Assembly (NCBI GenBank): GCA_964454335.1
Contig: CAYVVT010000001.1
Coordinates: 434,001 to 498,000, forward strand
From: CAYVVT01 sp964454335
Lineage (GTDB): Bacteria; Fidelibacterota; UBA8477; JABMPR01
DNA: 64,000 nucleotides
Reading direction: 5' to 3'
The position numbers were made by a program, and so were the translations under genes. Below, piece by piece: positions 8,861 through 19,037 of the stretch. Positions within the stretch are counted from its first letter, which is position 1. Every line of letters starts with the position of its first letter. The notes below the pieces were generated by a model. The model did no database searches. It saw only the letters and a program-made list of their open reading frames with translations, and was not told the origin of the DNA.

Positions 8861-9901
8861 ATGTTCGATCTATCGAGACGCAAGTTCATCAAGTCCGGCT
8901 TCTATGCCGTCATGGGTAGTATGCTGTCGGTTTTCAGTTCGACGGGCTGCAGTATGCTGGGGAAGGGGAGGAAAGACTTCGTACCCGGTTACCTGGAATT
9001 GCACAGCAGCGGGGAGCTAAAGAAGCGGGGCGATATGCTCTGGGAGATGATGGAGACCTGTGAGCTGTGTCCGCGACTCTGCGGGGTGAACAAGCTCAAG
9101 GGCGAAAAGGGATTCTGTGAGGCCAACGATAAACTGGAGATCACGGCCCATCATCCCCACTTTGGGGAAGAGCGGCCGTTGGTGGGTGTCGGTGGCAGCG
9201 GGACGATCTTCCTGACGAACTGCGGTCTACGCTGCGTCTTCTGCATCAACTGGGAGATCAGCCAGGGTGGTGTCGGCATGAAGGAGAGCCTCGAGAGATG
9301 CGCCGATATGATGCTGGAACTCCAGGACCGGGGTTGTCCCAACATCAATTTCGTCACACCCACGCACTATTCAGCGCATATCGTCAAGGCCGTGGATATT
9401 GCTGCGAGCAAAGGGCTGAATGTTCCGCTGGTTTGGAATACCTGTGGCTGGGAACGGGTGGTGATCCTGCAGATCCTGGACGGGATCGTCGATATCTATC
9501 TGCCGGATTTCAAGTATTCCGATAACGAGAGTGCCATCAAGTATTCATCCGGATCGGCAAGCTATGTCGAAGATACACAGCAGGCGCTGCTGGAGATGAA
9601 CCGCCAGGTGGGAGTTGCCAAACCTGGACTCTTTGGGTTGATGCAGAGGGGTCTGATGATCCGGCATCTGGTAATGCCCAACGATGTCAGCGGGACCAAG
9701 GGCGTCATCGACTGGATCGCGGAAAATCTGCCCAAGGATACCTATTTCAATCTGATGTCCCAGTACCGGCCCATGTACAAGGCGGCTGAGTATCCCAAGA
9801 TCTCCCGGAGGCTTACCCGGGAGGAGTATGCCGAGGCGGTTAGATGGGTTAAGGAGGCCGGGTTGACGAATGTGGATATCCAGGGGATGAGTTTCTTCTA
9901 G
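8861..9901 (+). CDS. Radical SAM protein (PflA/PflX-like) with a twin-arginine signal
   Basis: A 346-residue protein. The radical SAM motif CxxxCxxC is C121-GLR-C125-VF-C128. A second cysteine set, C67-x2-C70-x3-C74 and C86 in CELCPRLCG...KGFC, is typical of the PflA/PflX-like branch. The N-terminus SRRKFIKSGFYAV with twin Arg 6-7, a hydrophobic stretch and SSTGC30 look like a Tat signal with a lipobox, which is odd for an enzyme that needs SAM and reductant in the cytoplasm. The ATG at 8861 was chosen because AGGGGG lies at 8849-8854; an in-frame ATG at 8834 has no ribosome site. It is flanked on both sides by dispersed repeats and has no partner gene nearby. Its substrate is unknown. Confidence 0.85.
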   Translation: MFDLSRRKFIKSGFYAVMGSMLSVFSSTGCSMLGKGRKDFVPGYLELHSSGELKKRGDMLWEMMETCELCPRLCGVNKLKGEKGFCEANDKLEITAHHPHFGEERPLVGVGGSGTIFLTNCGLRCVFCINWEISQGGVGMKESLERCADMMLELQDRGCPNINFVTPTHYSAHIVKAVDIAASKGLNVPLVWNTCGWERVVILQILDGIVDIYLPDFKYSDNESAIKYSSGSASYVEDTQQALLEMNRQVGVAKPGLFGLMQRGLMIRHLVMPNDVSGTKGVIDWIAENLPKDTYFNLMSQYRPMYKAAEYPKISRRLTREEYAEAVRWVKEAGLTNVDIQGMSFF

Positions 9902-9930
9902 AGTACCGATTTTACCAAGAACACAATTTT

Positions 9931-10371
9931 CCAATTTCAAGTTTCAAACTTTGGATTGACCAACTGGATGTGGTTGGTAATCCATATTCGATGGTTCGCT
10001 GAGGAATTGGGATCCTTCTTCTTTTTGACGCGCCAAAAAGAAACAAAAAGCGTTTTTTTCTCACCTAACCAGGGAAGCATCTGGGGCTGTTATGCAGCTT
10101 AGTCGCGGCAGAATTGAAACTCGCTCGTTTCACTCCCTCAGACAACAATTCTGCTGCTCGCTCCCTTCGCTGATACAGCCATCCATCTACTTCCCATGCG
10201 GGTATTCGATGTTGAGTGCCAGGGCGCTAAGGTGAGTGTAGCCCTCAGTCATTGCGAGCGCAGCGTGGCAATCTCGCCAGCGGACGACTTTGACACTTTG
10301 CGTTACGAGCAATGATCATCTGCCCAGGTCTGATCTCCAATTAACTCCAGCTCAACACAGTTCGATCAAAT
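9931..10371 (+). repeat. Dispersed structured repeat, copy 2
   Basis: A full copy with a TTTCCAATTTCAAGTTTC box at 9929-9946 and a small hairpin ACCAAC / GGTTGGT (about 9958-9979). The T-rich/A-rich hairpin is at about 10018-10043, and the branched stem runs from GGGAAGCA (10072-10079) to the CTTCCC at 10189-10194. The loop GAAACTCGCTCGTTTC is identical to copy 1. The tail GTCATTGCGAG begins at 10248 and runs to about 10371. It shares long identical blocks with copies 1 and 3 and lies only about 10 nt before copy 3. Confidence 0.85.
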
Positions 10372-10379
10372 CCCGGGAT

Positions 10380-10712
10380 TTCAAATTTCCAGTTTCTAGT
10401 TTCGAACTTTGGTTTGACTAACGTGGTATGCTTTGCAGCCCATATTCGATGGTTCGCTGAGGGATTGGGTTCCTTCTTCTTTTTGACGCGCCAAAAAGAA
10501 GCAAAAAGCGCTTTTTCTCACCTAACCAGGGAAGCATCTGGGGCTGTTAATCAGCTTAGTCGCGGCAGAATTGAAACTCGCTCGTTTCACTCCCTCAGAC
10601 AACAATTCTGCTGCTCGCTCCCTTCGCTGATACAGCCATCCATCTGCTTCCCAAGCAGGCATTCGTTGTTGAGTGCCAGGGCACTAAGACGAGTGTATCT
10701 CTCGGTCATTGT
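10380..10712 (+). repeat. Dispersed structured repeat, copy 3
   Basis: A full copy. A TTTCAAATTTCCAGTTTC box is at 10379-10396 and the hairpin CTTCTTTTTG / CAAAAAGAAG at 10476-10501. A palindrome AAAAAGCGCTTTTT follows directly. The branched stem runs from GGGAAGCA (about 10529) to TGCTTCCC (about 10645). The copy breaks off in the start of the GTCATT tail at about 10710. The rest of the gap to 11005 holds no gene that I can support. Confidence 0.85.
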
Positions 10713-11005
10713 AATGCGGCCATAAATGCCAGCGGCATATATGGCCAACGAAGCAACCCTCTCCGAATAGAGCTGTTCTATGGCAATGTTTTAAAAGATC
10801 CGACCCGGGAACTGCCATACTTAATGATCGGCCCCTACGCGAACACATCGATCAGACCAAACAAATTTCAATTTCACACATCCTCATTCTGGAATCCCCT
10901 CCCGCCTGCTGCAGGATCCAATCTTCTCCTAAAATCACGTTTTTCCCCAGCCCCCATGCTCTAACTTATTCTAAAGTATTCAACTCATTGGTATCGGGGG
11001 ATAGT

Positions 11006-14000
11006 GTGAAAAAATCCAGACGGTCATTTCCGGTTTCAACGATTTCATTGTCGGCAATTTCAGTGATTTTCCTGCTGGCATTCGTGACTGCAGGTCATGC
11101 GCAGCGTGTGACAGACGTGGAAGCTCTGCAAGCATTCAGTCAGGAGAAGCAGTTGGAATGGCAGGCGGCGCGAGCTGAGATCGAAGAGTACGCTCGGGCG
11201 AACAACATCCCTATCCAACAGATCCTTTTGGACGGCACTACCCTGGAGATCCAACGCCTGGTGAACGGGATCCCCATTTTCTATATCACACATAACGCCA
11301 ATGCGGCCATAACTACCCGTACAGACGAACTCTATCCCGGTGGGGATGCCGGTCTCAGTCTCAGCGGATCCGGATATGACAAGCTTGGTATCTGGGATGC
11401 GGATCAGGTGCGTTCCACACACGATGAGATGACTGGCCGGGTGACCTATGGTGACAGTGAGACCACACTGCATTATCACGCCACCCATTGCGCCGGGACC
11501 CTCATCGCCAGTGGATCCACCGCCAGCGCCAAGGGTATGGCCTATGCTGCCGATCTCACCTCCTACGACTGGAGTTCGGACATCTCGGAGATGTCATCCG
11601 CTGCCGCCAATGATCTGGAACTTTCAAATCACTCCTACGGCAGCAGCTCCGGTTGGGTAGGAAGTACCGCCTGGTACGGTGATACCGGCGTGGACCAGGA
11701 CGAATGCTATTACTTCGGCTTCTATAATCAGGATGCCCGGGACTATGATCATATCGCGTACCTGGCACCCTATTACCTTATTGTGAAATCCGCCGGCAAC
11801 GACCGCAACGATGACGCTCCCAGCGAAGGAACAGCACACAGCCATAACGGTAGCGGTACCTATACCGACACCCATAACGACGACGGACATGACAGCGGGT
11901 ACGACACGATGCCCTTCGAGGCTGTGGCCAAGAATATTCTCACTGTGGGTGCTGTCTATGATGTCGCCAACTATACCCAGGCTTCCGATGTGACCATGTC
12001 GTCCTTCAGCAACTGGGGCCCGGCCGACGATGGCCGTATCAAGCCGGACCTGGTGGCCAACGGTATCAGCGTTTACTCCTGCCTGGAAACCGCCAACGAT
12101 GCCTATGGATCTCTTTCCGGTACTTCCCAGGCCTCACCAAATGCCTGCGGAACTCTGGTCCTGCTGCAGCAGCATTATCAGAATACCCATAGCACCAATG
12201 TGATGCGTTCAGCCACGCTGAAAGCCCTGGCGATCCACACTGCCGATGAAGCCGGGTCCAATACAGGGCCTGATTATGCCTTTGGCTGGGGATTGCTGAA
12301 TGCCGAAGCGGCAGCCGACATCATCAGTGATGACGAGAATTATGGTTCCATTGCAGAATTGAACCTCTCCAGCGGCGAAAGCTATTCCCGGACCGTTACT
12401 GCCACAGGCAGCGATCCACTGAGAGTAACCGTGGTGTGGACCGATCCGCCGGGAACACCGGTATCGGCCTCACTGGATCCCACGACGGCCATGCTGGTAA
12501 ATGACCTGGACCTGCGGATCACCAAAGACGCCAGCACCTACTATCCCTGGAAGCTGGACAGGAGCAATCCAGCCAATGCCGCCACCAACAGCGCCGAGAA
12601 TGACATCGATAACGTGGAGCAGGTCTATATTGCCAGTCCATCGAACGCAAGCTACACCATAGTGGTGGATCATGACGGCAGCCTTACGGGAGATTCACAG
12701 GATTTCTCCATCATAGTTTCCGGGCATTCATCCTCTTCCAGCGCCCCTGGTTGCTCTGACGGTCTTATCGGAATCAGTGACGGTGCTACCGATGTAGCAG
12801 TACAAACCGTCCTCCAATGGGAAGAGGTTGAAAGCGCCACGAGCTACGACCTCTATTTCGGTACGGACAATCCGCCCACCAGCGTGGTGAATGGTAGCAA
12901 CCAGACCACGACTTCCTACAGCCCCTCACTGGCGTTGAATACGACCTATTACATCAAGATACTTCCAAAGAACACGCACGGGACTGCCAGCGGGTGTGCG
13001 GTGTGGTCCTTCTCCGTGGGCTCAAAGATCCTGGAGGAGGATTTCGACGACTTCCTGGTGATCGGTACCGATAACAACTGGACCAATGGCTCAGGTGACG
13101 ATTTCGACTGGTCGGTGAATGTGGGCAGCACACCTTCAGGCAGTACAGGACCTTCCGGTGACCACAGCACAGGCTCCGATACCTACCTTTTCACCGAATC
13201 CTCCGATCCCAACTATCCAGATAAGACCGCCTATCTGCTGAGTCCCAGCTTTGATCTGAGCAGCTCATCCAATCCCACCCTGGAGTTCTGGTATCACATG
13301 TACGGTTCCACCATGGGGGAACTCTATGTCGATGTCTATGCCAACAGCAGCTGGAACAACGCTGTCTGGAGCCTGACGGGCGATCAGGGCAATTCCTGGT
13401 CTGTGGCGGTGGTGGATCTATCGGCATACAAAGCCTACTCCGATCAGCAGCTTCGGTTTCGGGCAGTGACGGACGGTTTCCGCAGTGACATGGCCGTCGA
13501 TGATGTCACCGTCCGCAGTGAGGCATTCTACACCTTTACCGGCGGCAGCACATCGGCGCACACCTTCCCGAACACCGGGGCGATCCTGCAGTTCACCTCC
13601 GCCAACAGCGGCGATGTCAACATCACGGCCATCAAGAACAATTCTGATCCCGGTGTGAACGGCTCCCTGCCCGAAGGGGTCGTAAACAGTTCGAGTGAAC
13701 GTTACTGGGACCTGATCCTCAATTCCGGAAGCGCGGACGGTATTTATGCACTTACTCTGGACCTGGATGGCATGATGGGGATCAGTGACTATTCCACCCT
13801 GAAGCTGCTCAAACGTGCCAACAGCAGCGGTGCCTGGGCAGTGGCCGGTACCAATGCCTATGCTGGATCCGGAACCTCTGTGAAATGGACGGGGATCAGC
13901 AGTGGTTTCTCCCAATTCGGCATCGGTGGGGCCAGCGATAACAGCCTGCCGGTGGTCCTGACGTCCTTCGCAGCGGAAGCAGTGCAGGGAGCGATCATAT

Positions 14001-14557
14001 TGAGCTGGGTCACCGGCAGCGAGATCGAGAACCTGGGCTTCATTCTCGAACGTCGCGAATATCCTGAAGGTGCCTGGATCGAGATTGCGCATTATCAGGA
14101 TCAACCGGAGTTGCGAGGGCAGGGGAGTAGCACGGCAGGGTACGCCTATTCCTTCCGTGATGCCGCGATCGTTCCAGGAAAGAGATACGACTACCGTCTA
14201 GCGGCCGTGGATTATCAGGGTAGCAGGGAGTATCAAGGGATGATTGTCACTGGTGTGACCCTGAACGCTGTCCTGCCTACGGACTACACCCTGAAACAGA
14301 ATTACCCGAATCCATTCAATCCCAGTACAGCCATCACATATGACCTGCCGGAAGATGTCAGGATAAGGATTCAGATCTTCGATATGAACGGCCGTGAAAT
14401 TGTCCTGCTTGTCGAAGGCCGGCAACCTGCAGGCTCCTATGATCTGCTCTGGAATGGCCAGGATCATTGGGGAGAATCGGTAGCACCAGGTGTCTACTTC
14501 TGCCACCTCCAAGCCGGTGATTTCTCGCAGACGATCAAGATGGTAGTGCTGAAATAG
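11006..14557 (+). CDS. Secreted subtilisin-like (S8) serine protease with C-terminal sorting domain
   Basis: About 1183 residues. A signal peptide ends near HAQ. The S8 catalytic triad is D131 (in LGIWDADQV), H158 (in HYHATHCAGT) and S374 (in SGTSQASPN, where Gln replaces the usual Met). A jelly-roll-like domain follows, then a fibronectin-like segment (LQWEEVESATSYDLYFGT), a MAM-like segment with FEFWYH-type strands (LEFWYHMYGSTMGELYVDVY), and a final domain YTLKQNYPNPFNPSTAITY. That last block is the FlgD-like type IX secretion sorting domain of FCB bacteria, which predicts export through the outer membrane. The GTG at 11006 was chosen because GGGGGA lies just upstream; a TTG at 10988 is possible. 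A pilin-like gene follows on the same strand. Confidence 0.9.
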   Translation: MKKSRRSFPVSTISLSAISVIFLLAFVTAGHAQRVTDVEALQAFSQEKQLEWQAARAEIEEYARANNIPIQQILLDGTTLEIQRLVNGIPIFYITHNANAAITTRTDELYPGGDAGLSLSGSGYDKLGIWDADQVRSTHDEMTGRVTYGDSETTLHYHATHCAGTLIASGSTASAKGMAYAADLTSYDWSSDISEMSSAAANDLELSNHSYGSSSGWVGSTAWYGDTGVDQDECYYFGFYNQDARDYDHIAYLAPYYLIVKSAGNDRNDDAPSEGTAHSHNGSGTYTDTHNDDGHDSGYDTMPFEAVAKNILTVGAVYDVANYTQASDVTMSSFSNWGPADDGRIKPDLVANGISVYSCLETANDAYGSLSGTSQASPNACGTLVLLQQHYQNTHSTNVMRSATLKALAIHTADEAGSNTGPDYAFGWGLLNAEAAADIISDDENYGSIAELNLSSGESYSRTVTATGSDPLRVTVVWTDPPGTPVSASLDPTTAMLVNDLDLRITKDASTYYPWKLDRSNPANAATNSAENDIDNVEQVYIASPSNASYTIVVDHDGSLTGDSQDFSIIVSGHSSSSSAPGCSDGLIGISDGATDVAVQTVLQWEEVESATSYDLYFGTDNPPTSVVNGSNQTTTSYSPSLALNTTYYIKILPKNTHGTASGCAVWSFSVGSKILEEDFDDFLVIGTDNNWTNGSGDDFDWSVNVGSTPSGSTGPSGDHSTGSDTYLFTESSDPNYPDKTAYLLSPSFDLSSSSNPTLEFWYHMYGSTMGELYVDVYANSSWNNAVWSLTGDQGNSWSVAVVDLSAYKAYSDQQLRFRAVTDGFRSDMAVDDVTVRSEAFYTFTGGSTSAHTFPNTGAILQFTSANSGDVNITAIKNNSDPGVNGSLPEGVVNSSSERYWDLILNSGSADGIYALTLDLDGMMGISDYSTLKLLKRANSSGAWAVAGTNAYAGSGTSVKWTGISSGFSQFGIGGASDNSLPVVLTSFAAEAVQGAIILSWVTGSEIENLGFILERREYPEGAWIEIAHYQDQPELRGQGSSTAGYAYSFRDAAIVPGKRYDYRLAAVDYQGSREYQGMIVTGVTLNAVLPTDYTLKQNYPNPFNPSTAITYDLPEDVRIRIQIFDMNGREIVLLVEGRQPAGSYDLLWNGQDHWGESVAPGVYFCHLQAGDFSQTIKMVVLK

Positions 14558-14713
14558 AGTGGAAGTACGCCAGCAAGTAAGCCAGGTTTATGTTGATCTT
14601 TAAATGATACAGAGCCAGGAATTCACATCCAGATCACCTGCGATTTGAATTCTGCTAGATAATCCCTTATCTTCCAGTTCGTTACGTTGGATTTGAGCTT
14701 CGGCAGGGTATTG

Positions 14714-15154
14714 ATGTATAACGGGCTTGGTCACCAGTCTCCCCCCGCTTCCCGGCGCTTCTCGCCGGCCTTTTCCCTCGTGGAATTGATGATCGTCATC
14801 GTGATCATGGGCATTCTCGCGGCTATCGCTATTCCCGTTTACTATGACAATGTCGACCGGGCCATTCTGGCCGAATCCGATGCAGCTATGGGTTCCATAC
14901 GTAATTATCTCGTGGTCTACTATGGGACGAACGGTATGTATTCCATTCAGCTATTCGATGCCTATGTCATTGGGAAGAGCTGGAACGAGATCAAACCCGG
15001 TGAACTCAACGGGCAGTTCTTCCGGGACTCGTCCTTCTACTATTACTGCTGGGATGGGATCAATTATTTCCTCATCGCTCAGAAAGGTCAGCCGAATCCT
15101 CTCTGGCGGACGCTGGATCAGAATGGGGATTTCGAGAGTTGGCCCAACCTGTGA
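14714..15154 (+). CDS. Type IV pilin-like / pseudopilin protein, paralogue 1
   Basis: A 146-residue protein with a 19-residue leader and the class III signal A19-FSLVELMIVIVIMGILAA, followed by the usual alpha-helix spine. The residue before the processing site is Ala, not the usual Gly. The globular part has SSFYYYCWDGINYFLIAQ and a Trp-rich end. A second gene at 24125-24556 is clearly related over its whole length. ATG 14714 has AGGG at 14703-14706; a TTG at 14687 is less likely. No pilus assembly genes are nearby. It follows a protease with a sorting domain, while the paralogue precedes a GH57-like secreted protein. A role in a secretion pseudopilus or surface fibre is inference. Confidence 0.8.
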   Translation: MYNGLGHQSPPASRRFSPAFSLVELMIVIVIMGILAAIAIPVYYDNVDRAILAESDAAMGSIRNYLVVYYGTNGMYSIQLFDAYVIGKSWNEIKPGELNGQFFRDSSFYYYCWDGINYFLIAQKGQPNPLWRTLDQNGDFESWPNL

Positions 15155-15234
15155 ACGCGATTCGCTTGACCGGCGTAGCCCAAAGGGCGTAGACGGGTGA
15201 ATCGCTAATCGGTTGGACAACCTGTATTGATTAT

Positions 15235-15415
15235 CAACCCATATTCGATGTTGAGTGCCAGGGCACTAAGACTAGTTTAGCCCTCAGTCATTGCCAGCAC
15301 AGCGTGGCAATCTCGCCAACGGACCACTCTGACACTTTGCATTACGAACAATGCCCACCTACCCAGGTCTGATCCAAGAATCACTCCTGATCAACACGTT
15401 TCGATCAAAGCGCAT
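15235..15415 (+). repeat. Dispersed structured repeat, isolated 3' tail
   Basis: This matches only the 3' part of the repeat. It starts at CATATTCGATGTTGAGTGCC and runs through GCCCTCA, GTCATTGCCAGCACAGCGTG and the conserved stretch ending TCGATCAAA, parallel to the tail of copy 2 (10201-10371). The hairpin and branched-stem core are missing. It lies directly before the full copy 4. Confidence 0.75.
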
Positions 15416-15419
15416 GTTC

Positions 15420-15790
15420 TCAAATTTCCAGTTTCAAGTTTCCAACATTGGTTTGACCAACTGGAAGTGGTTGGCAATCCATATTCGATGGTTCGCTGAG
15501 GAATTGGGATCCTTCTTCTTTTTGACGCGCCTAAAAGAAGCATATAGCGCTTTTTTCTCACCTAACCGGGGAAGCATCTGGGGCTGTTAATCAGCTTTGT
15601 CGCGGCAGAATTAAAACTCGCTCGGCGAAGGTCGCGCCGGAGTTAGAAGAACGAAGCCGGACGGCTCGCTCAGACAGCAATTCCGCTAGTCACTCACATC
15701 TTTGAATCATCCGTATAGATACTTCCCAAGTATGCCGCTATGTTTTGCACCAGGACGTTAATACTCGTAGAGCCTGGACGGATTTTATCC
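15420..15790 (+). repeat. Dispersed structured repeat, copy 4 (loop insertion, decayed outer stem)
   Basis: It has the TCAAATTTCCAGTTTCAAG box, a small hairpin CCAAC / GGTTGG, the T-rich/A-rich hairpin at about 15514-15540, and the GGGAAGCATCTGGGGCTGTT arm. The apical loop is longer than in other copies and carries extra hairpins (GGCG..CGCC and CCGG..CCGG, about 15625-15665). The 3' arm has diverged and pairs poorly with the 5' arm, so this copy may be inactive. It ends near GTTAATACTCGTAGAGCC. Confidence 0.75.
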
Positions 15791-15924
15791 GCATTCTCAG
15801 CGCGTAGCATATAATTCAGATTCAACAGATTGAATTTGGCGTTTCTCTATGCATACCTGCTGCTATAACTTTCAAATAAGAGACAAAAGCACTTATTCGA
15901 AAACTTCCTTGACAGGAGTCAAAC

Positions 15925-18675
15925 ATGACTCGAATTCTGATCATAGACGATGAACCACAGGTAAGGGAATTGATCTGCGACCTGCTGAACACCCATTTCC
16001 CCGAAGCCATCATCGACCAAGCCGACACCGGCGAGGAAGGACTGGAGATCGTTGACCGGCATATACCGGATCTGATCTTCGTGGATCTCAAGCTTCCAGA
16101 AATGGACGGGCTTGAGATCTGCAGTCAATTGCGATCCCGAGAAGCAACCCGCCACACCCCAATCGTAATTGCCTCGGGATTTCTTGAGGATAGTGAAAGC
16201 CGGGCAAAAGGTCTGAATGCGGGTGCGGATGCATTTTTACGAAAGCCCTTTGATGGTGCTGAAATGGCTGCCCTGGTGCGTGCCCTGCTCAGACTGAAAA
16301 AGGCGGAACTGCAACTACTTGATGAAAATATCATGCTGGAGAAACTGGTGCAGGAGAGAACCGCTGAATTGGAAAGTTCACGGGCAGATTATCAAGATCT
16401 GTTTGATCATGCCCCGGATCCCTTTCTTGAGATCGATGCTGCTACCCGCAAGATCGTGAGAGTCAATCAGACGGCCACTCGCTTACTGGGTGGTGCGGAA
16501 GCTCTTCAGGGGAGTAGTGTCGAATCCATCCTGCACACGGACAGTCGGGCTGCCGTCGCGAGGATGCTGGATGAATTGTGGACGACCGGTAGGTCGCAGG
16601 TTCTCCAAGTAAAAGCGCTGACAACTGAAAATGATATCTTGCACGCCAGCCTGAACACAACCGTGGGGTGTGATGATTCCAACAGGATCATCTGCTACAG
16701 GATGATCCTTCGGGATATAACTGAAAGCATTAAAACAGAGACCCGCATCGATCAACAGCGGCGGCAGGCACAGCAGGTCCTGGATACTGCCAGCGTCATG
16801 CTTACTCTCTTGAACAAAAACGGTGAGATCGAACTTATCAACCGCAAAGGATGTGAGATCCTGGGCTATGAGGAGCAGAATCTGCTGGGCAAAGATTGGT
16901 TCAAAATTGCCATTCCAGCTAGACAGCGCAAGGAGATCAAGGGGGTCTTCGAGCAGATCATGGCCAACGATATTGAACCTGTAAAATTTTATGAGAACCG
17001 GGTCGTGAACAGATCTGGTGAAGAACACCTGATAGCGTTTCATAACACCCTGGTATTTGATGAACACAAGCAGATCACAGGGGTGTTATCCTCAGGGGAA
17101 GATATCACAGAGAAGCACAAGGCAGAAAAAGCCATCCTGGAAAGTGAGGAGCGCTTTCGGGCCCTGTTCCATTATTCGCCGGATGCACTTTACCTCAATG
17201 ATCTGAAAGGCAATTTCATTGACGGAAATCGGGCAGCAGAGAAAATTACCGGTTATAAGAAGGAAGAGCTTGTCGGTAAAAGTTTTCTCACCCTTAATCT
17301 TTTACCATCCAATCAGATCGTCAAGGCCTCAAAGCTGCTTGCCAAGAACCTGACGGGTAGAAAAACCGGACCTGACGATTTTACCCTGAGAAGAAAAGAT
17401 GGAACCCTGGTGGAACTGGAGATCCAGACCTTTCCCATAAAACTCCAGAATCGTGCAACTGTACTAGGCTCTGCCCGGGATGTGACAAAACGGAAAAAGA
17501 CCGAACGGAAGATGGAACAGGCTCTGCAGGAGGCCGAGAACTCCAACCGGGTGAAAAACCTGTTCCTGGAGAATATGTCTCACGAGATCCGGACACCTCT
17601 GAATTCCATCCTGGGATTTGCTGAGATTCTCAATGACCGATTGGGGCGGCATCTTGACAAGGATGAACACTTTATGTTCACCTCAATAAAGGCAAGTGGC
17701 GAACGTCTTCTGCGCACGGTCCACGAAGTCCTGGATATCGCACAGTTCGAGGCGGGAACCATGATCACCACACCGGAGAAATTGACATTATCTGATCTGG
17801 TTCGGAATGTTGTGGCTGAATACAGGGAGATCGCGACTGAGAAAGGATTGGAACTGACCTACACTGATACGGCAGGTGAACTCCAACTTATGCTGGATGG
17901 AGATACCATTTACAAGGCCATCTCACACCTGGTACACAATGCAGTTAAATATTCCGATGAGGGTAGCGTTCGTTTACAGTTATATGCTGAAGCAGGGGAA
18001 TATCGACTCAGCATCGGAGATACAGGTATTGGCATGTCAGCAGAATACATTGAGAATATCTATGATGCCTTCTCACAGGAGAGTACAGGGTACACAAAGA
18101 AATATCAGGGTCTGGGCCTGGGTTTGGCGCTGACAAAACGCTACCTGGACGCAAACAAGGTGAACCTGTCATTTGAGAGCAAGAAGGATCAGGGAACAAC
18201 ATTCCTATTGACCTTCAGCAGTGCACTGGAGGTCAAGGGGGAAACTGGGACAACCCCCGTTCCTGATGAGCAAGTAGGCGAGACACCTGTGGATGAGAGA
18301 TTCAAATACACCATCCTGGTAGTTGAGGATGATATCCCATCCCAGTTGCTGCTAAAACACCTTCTGGCGGATAACCACCAGCTCCACTACGCAAAATCAG
18401 TGGTTGAAGCACGCCGATGTTTAAAGGAGAATAAGATCGACCTGGTAATCCTCGATCTCTCCCTCCTTGGCAATGAGGACGGCCTCGATCTGGTGCATCA
18501 TATGCAGAAAAACAAATCACACAGAGATATCCCGGTGATCGCAGTGACCGCTCACGCGTTTACCCAGGACAGAAAGAATGTACTGGAAGCCGGTTGCGTT
18601 GAGTTCATTACCAAACCTGTAACTGGTGATGATGTTAAGAATGTGATCGAGCGGATCTTAAGATCTGGCGAGTGA
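15925..18675 (+). CDS. Hybrid sensor histidine kinase (REC-PAS-PAS-PAS-HisKA-HATPase-REC)
   Basis: 916 residues without membrane segments, so probably cytoplasmic. Order: receiver domain 1-120 with phospho-acceptor D54 (FVDLKLPEMDG), a short coiled coil, and three PAS domains (about 145-260, 280-400, 405-525). Then HisKA with H553 in ENMSHEIRTPLNSILGF, HATPase (about 660-775) with N box HNAVKYS and G boxes GDTGIGM and GLGLGLAL, and a second receiver with D844 (VILDLSLLGNEDG). AGGAG at 15916-15920 sets the start. No response regulator or HPt gene is adjacent, so its output partner is elsewhere. The input receiver at the N-terminus suggests control by another kinase. The ligand for the PAS domains is unknown. 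Confidence 0.92.
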   Translation: MTRILIIDDEPQVRELICDLLNTHFPEAIIDQADTGEEGLEIVDRHIPDLIFVDLKLPEMDGLEICSQLRSREATRHTPIVIASGFLEDSESRAKGLNAGADAFLRKPFDGAEMAALVRALLRLKKAELQLLDENIMLEKLVQERTAELESSRADYQDLFDHAPDPFLEIDAATRKIVRVNQTATRLLGGAEALQGSSVESILHTDSRAAVARMLDELWTTGRSQVLQVKALTTENDILHASLNTTVGCDDSNRIICYRMILRDITESIKTETRIDQQRRQAQQVLDTASVMLTLLNKNGEIELINRKGCEILGYEEQNLLGKDWFKIAIPARQRKEIKGVFEQIMANDIEPVKFYENRVVNRSGEEHLIAFHNTLVFDEHKQITGVLSSGEDITEKHKAEKAILESEERFRALFHYSPDALYLNDLKGNFIDGNRAAEKITGYKKEELVGKSFLTLNLLPSNQIVKASKLLAKNLTGRKTGPDDFTLRRKDGTLVELEIQTFPIKLQNRATVLGSARDVTKRKKTERKMEQALQEAENSNRVKNLFLENMSHEIRTPLNSILGFAEILNDRLGRHLDKDEHFMFTSIKASGERLLRTVHEVLDIAQFEAGTMITTPEKLTLSDLVRNVVAEYREIATEKGLELTYTDTAGELQLMLDGDTIYKAISHLVHNAVKYSDEGSVRLQLYAEAGEYRLSIGDTGIGMSAEYIENIYDAFSQESTGYTKKYQGLGLGLALTKRYLDANKVNLSFESKKDQGTTFLLTFSSALEVKGETGTTPVPDEQVGETPVDERFKYTILVVEDDIPSQLLLKHLLADNHQLHYAKSVVEARRCLKENKIDLVILDLSLLGNEDGLDLVHHMQKNKSHRDIPVIAVTAHAFTQDRKNVLEAGCVEFITKPVTGDDVKNVIERILRSGE

Positions 18676-18716
18676 TCTTTCAGGACCGGATTCAGAAATA
18701 TCGGAACCGGGATCCA

Positions 18717-19037
18717 TCATTGCTCTCTGCCTATCGTTTCAATCATGCGGTTGATGGTCTCAGGCTCGATGGGGGCGAACTGATCGATGCGATCATCGAT
18801 ACGCTTGAAGACCGCCATCATCCTGTAGAAGAGGTCGTGGCTGTGTTTCGGTCCCGCCAGGAAATCCAATGCGCCGGCAGTAATGGCCACCGGCATGACC
18901 AGCACATCCAGTATGGCTTCTGCACCGGACTTCAATAAGAAGATGGCCAGATCACTGAGGAGCCGGGCTCTTCCAACCTTCGGTAGTCTGATTTCTCCCA
19001 ATCCCCAGGGCTTCTTCGTCCTTTGATCTGTATTCAT
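18717..19037 (-). CDS. Hypothetical protein coupled to the amidase
   Basis: A 106-residue protein whose ATG overlaps the stop of the upstream amidase (TGATG), so the two are probably translated together. It has one fairly hydrophobic stretch (about residues 28-60, LAIFLLKSGAEAILDVLVM) and no motif that I recognise. The C-terminal half is amphipathic helical (MAVFKRIDDRIDQF). It meets the histidine kinase gene tail to tail with a gap of about 40 nt. No function is proposed. Confidence 0.65.
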   Translation of the reverse strand: MNTDQRTKKPWGLGEIRLPKVGRARLLSDLAIFLLKSGAEAILDVLVMPVAITAGALDFLAGPKHSHDLFYRMMAVFKRIDDRIDQFAPIEPETINRMIETIGREQ

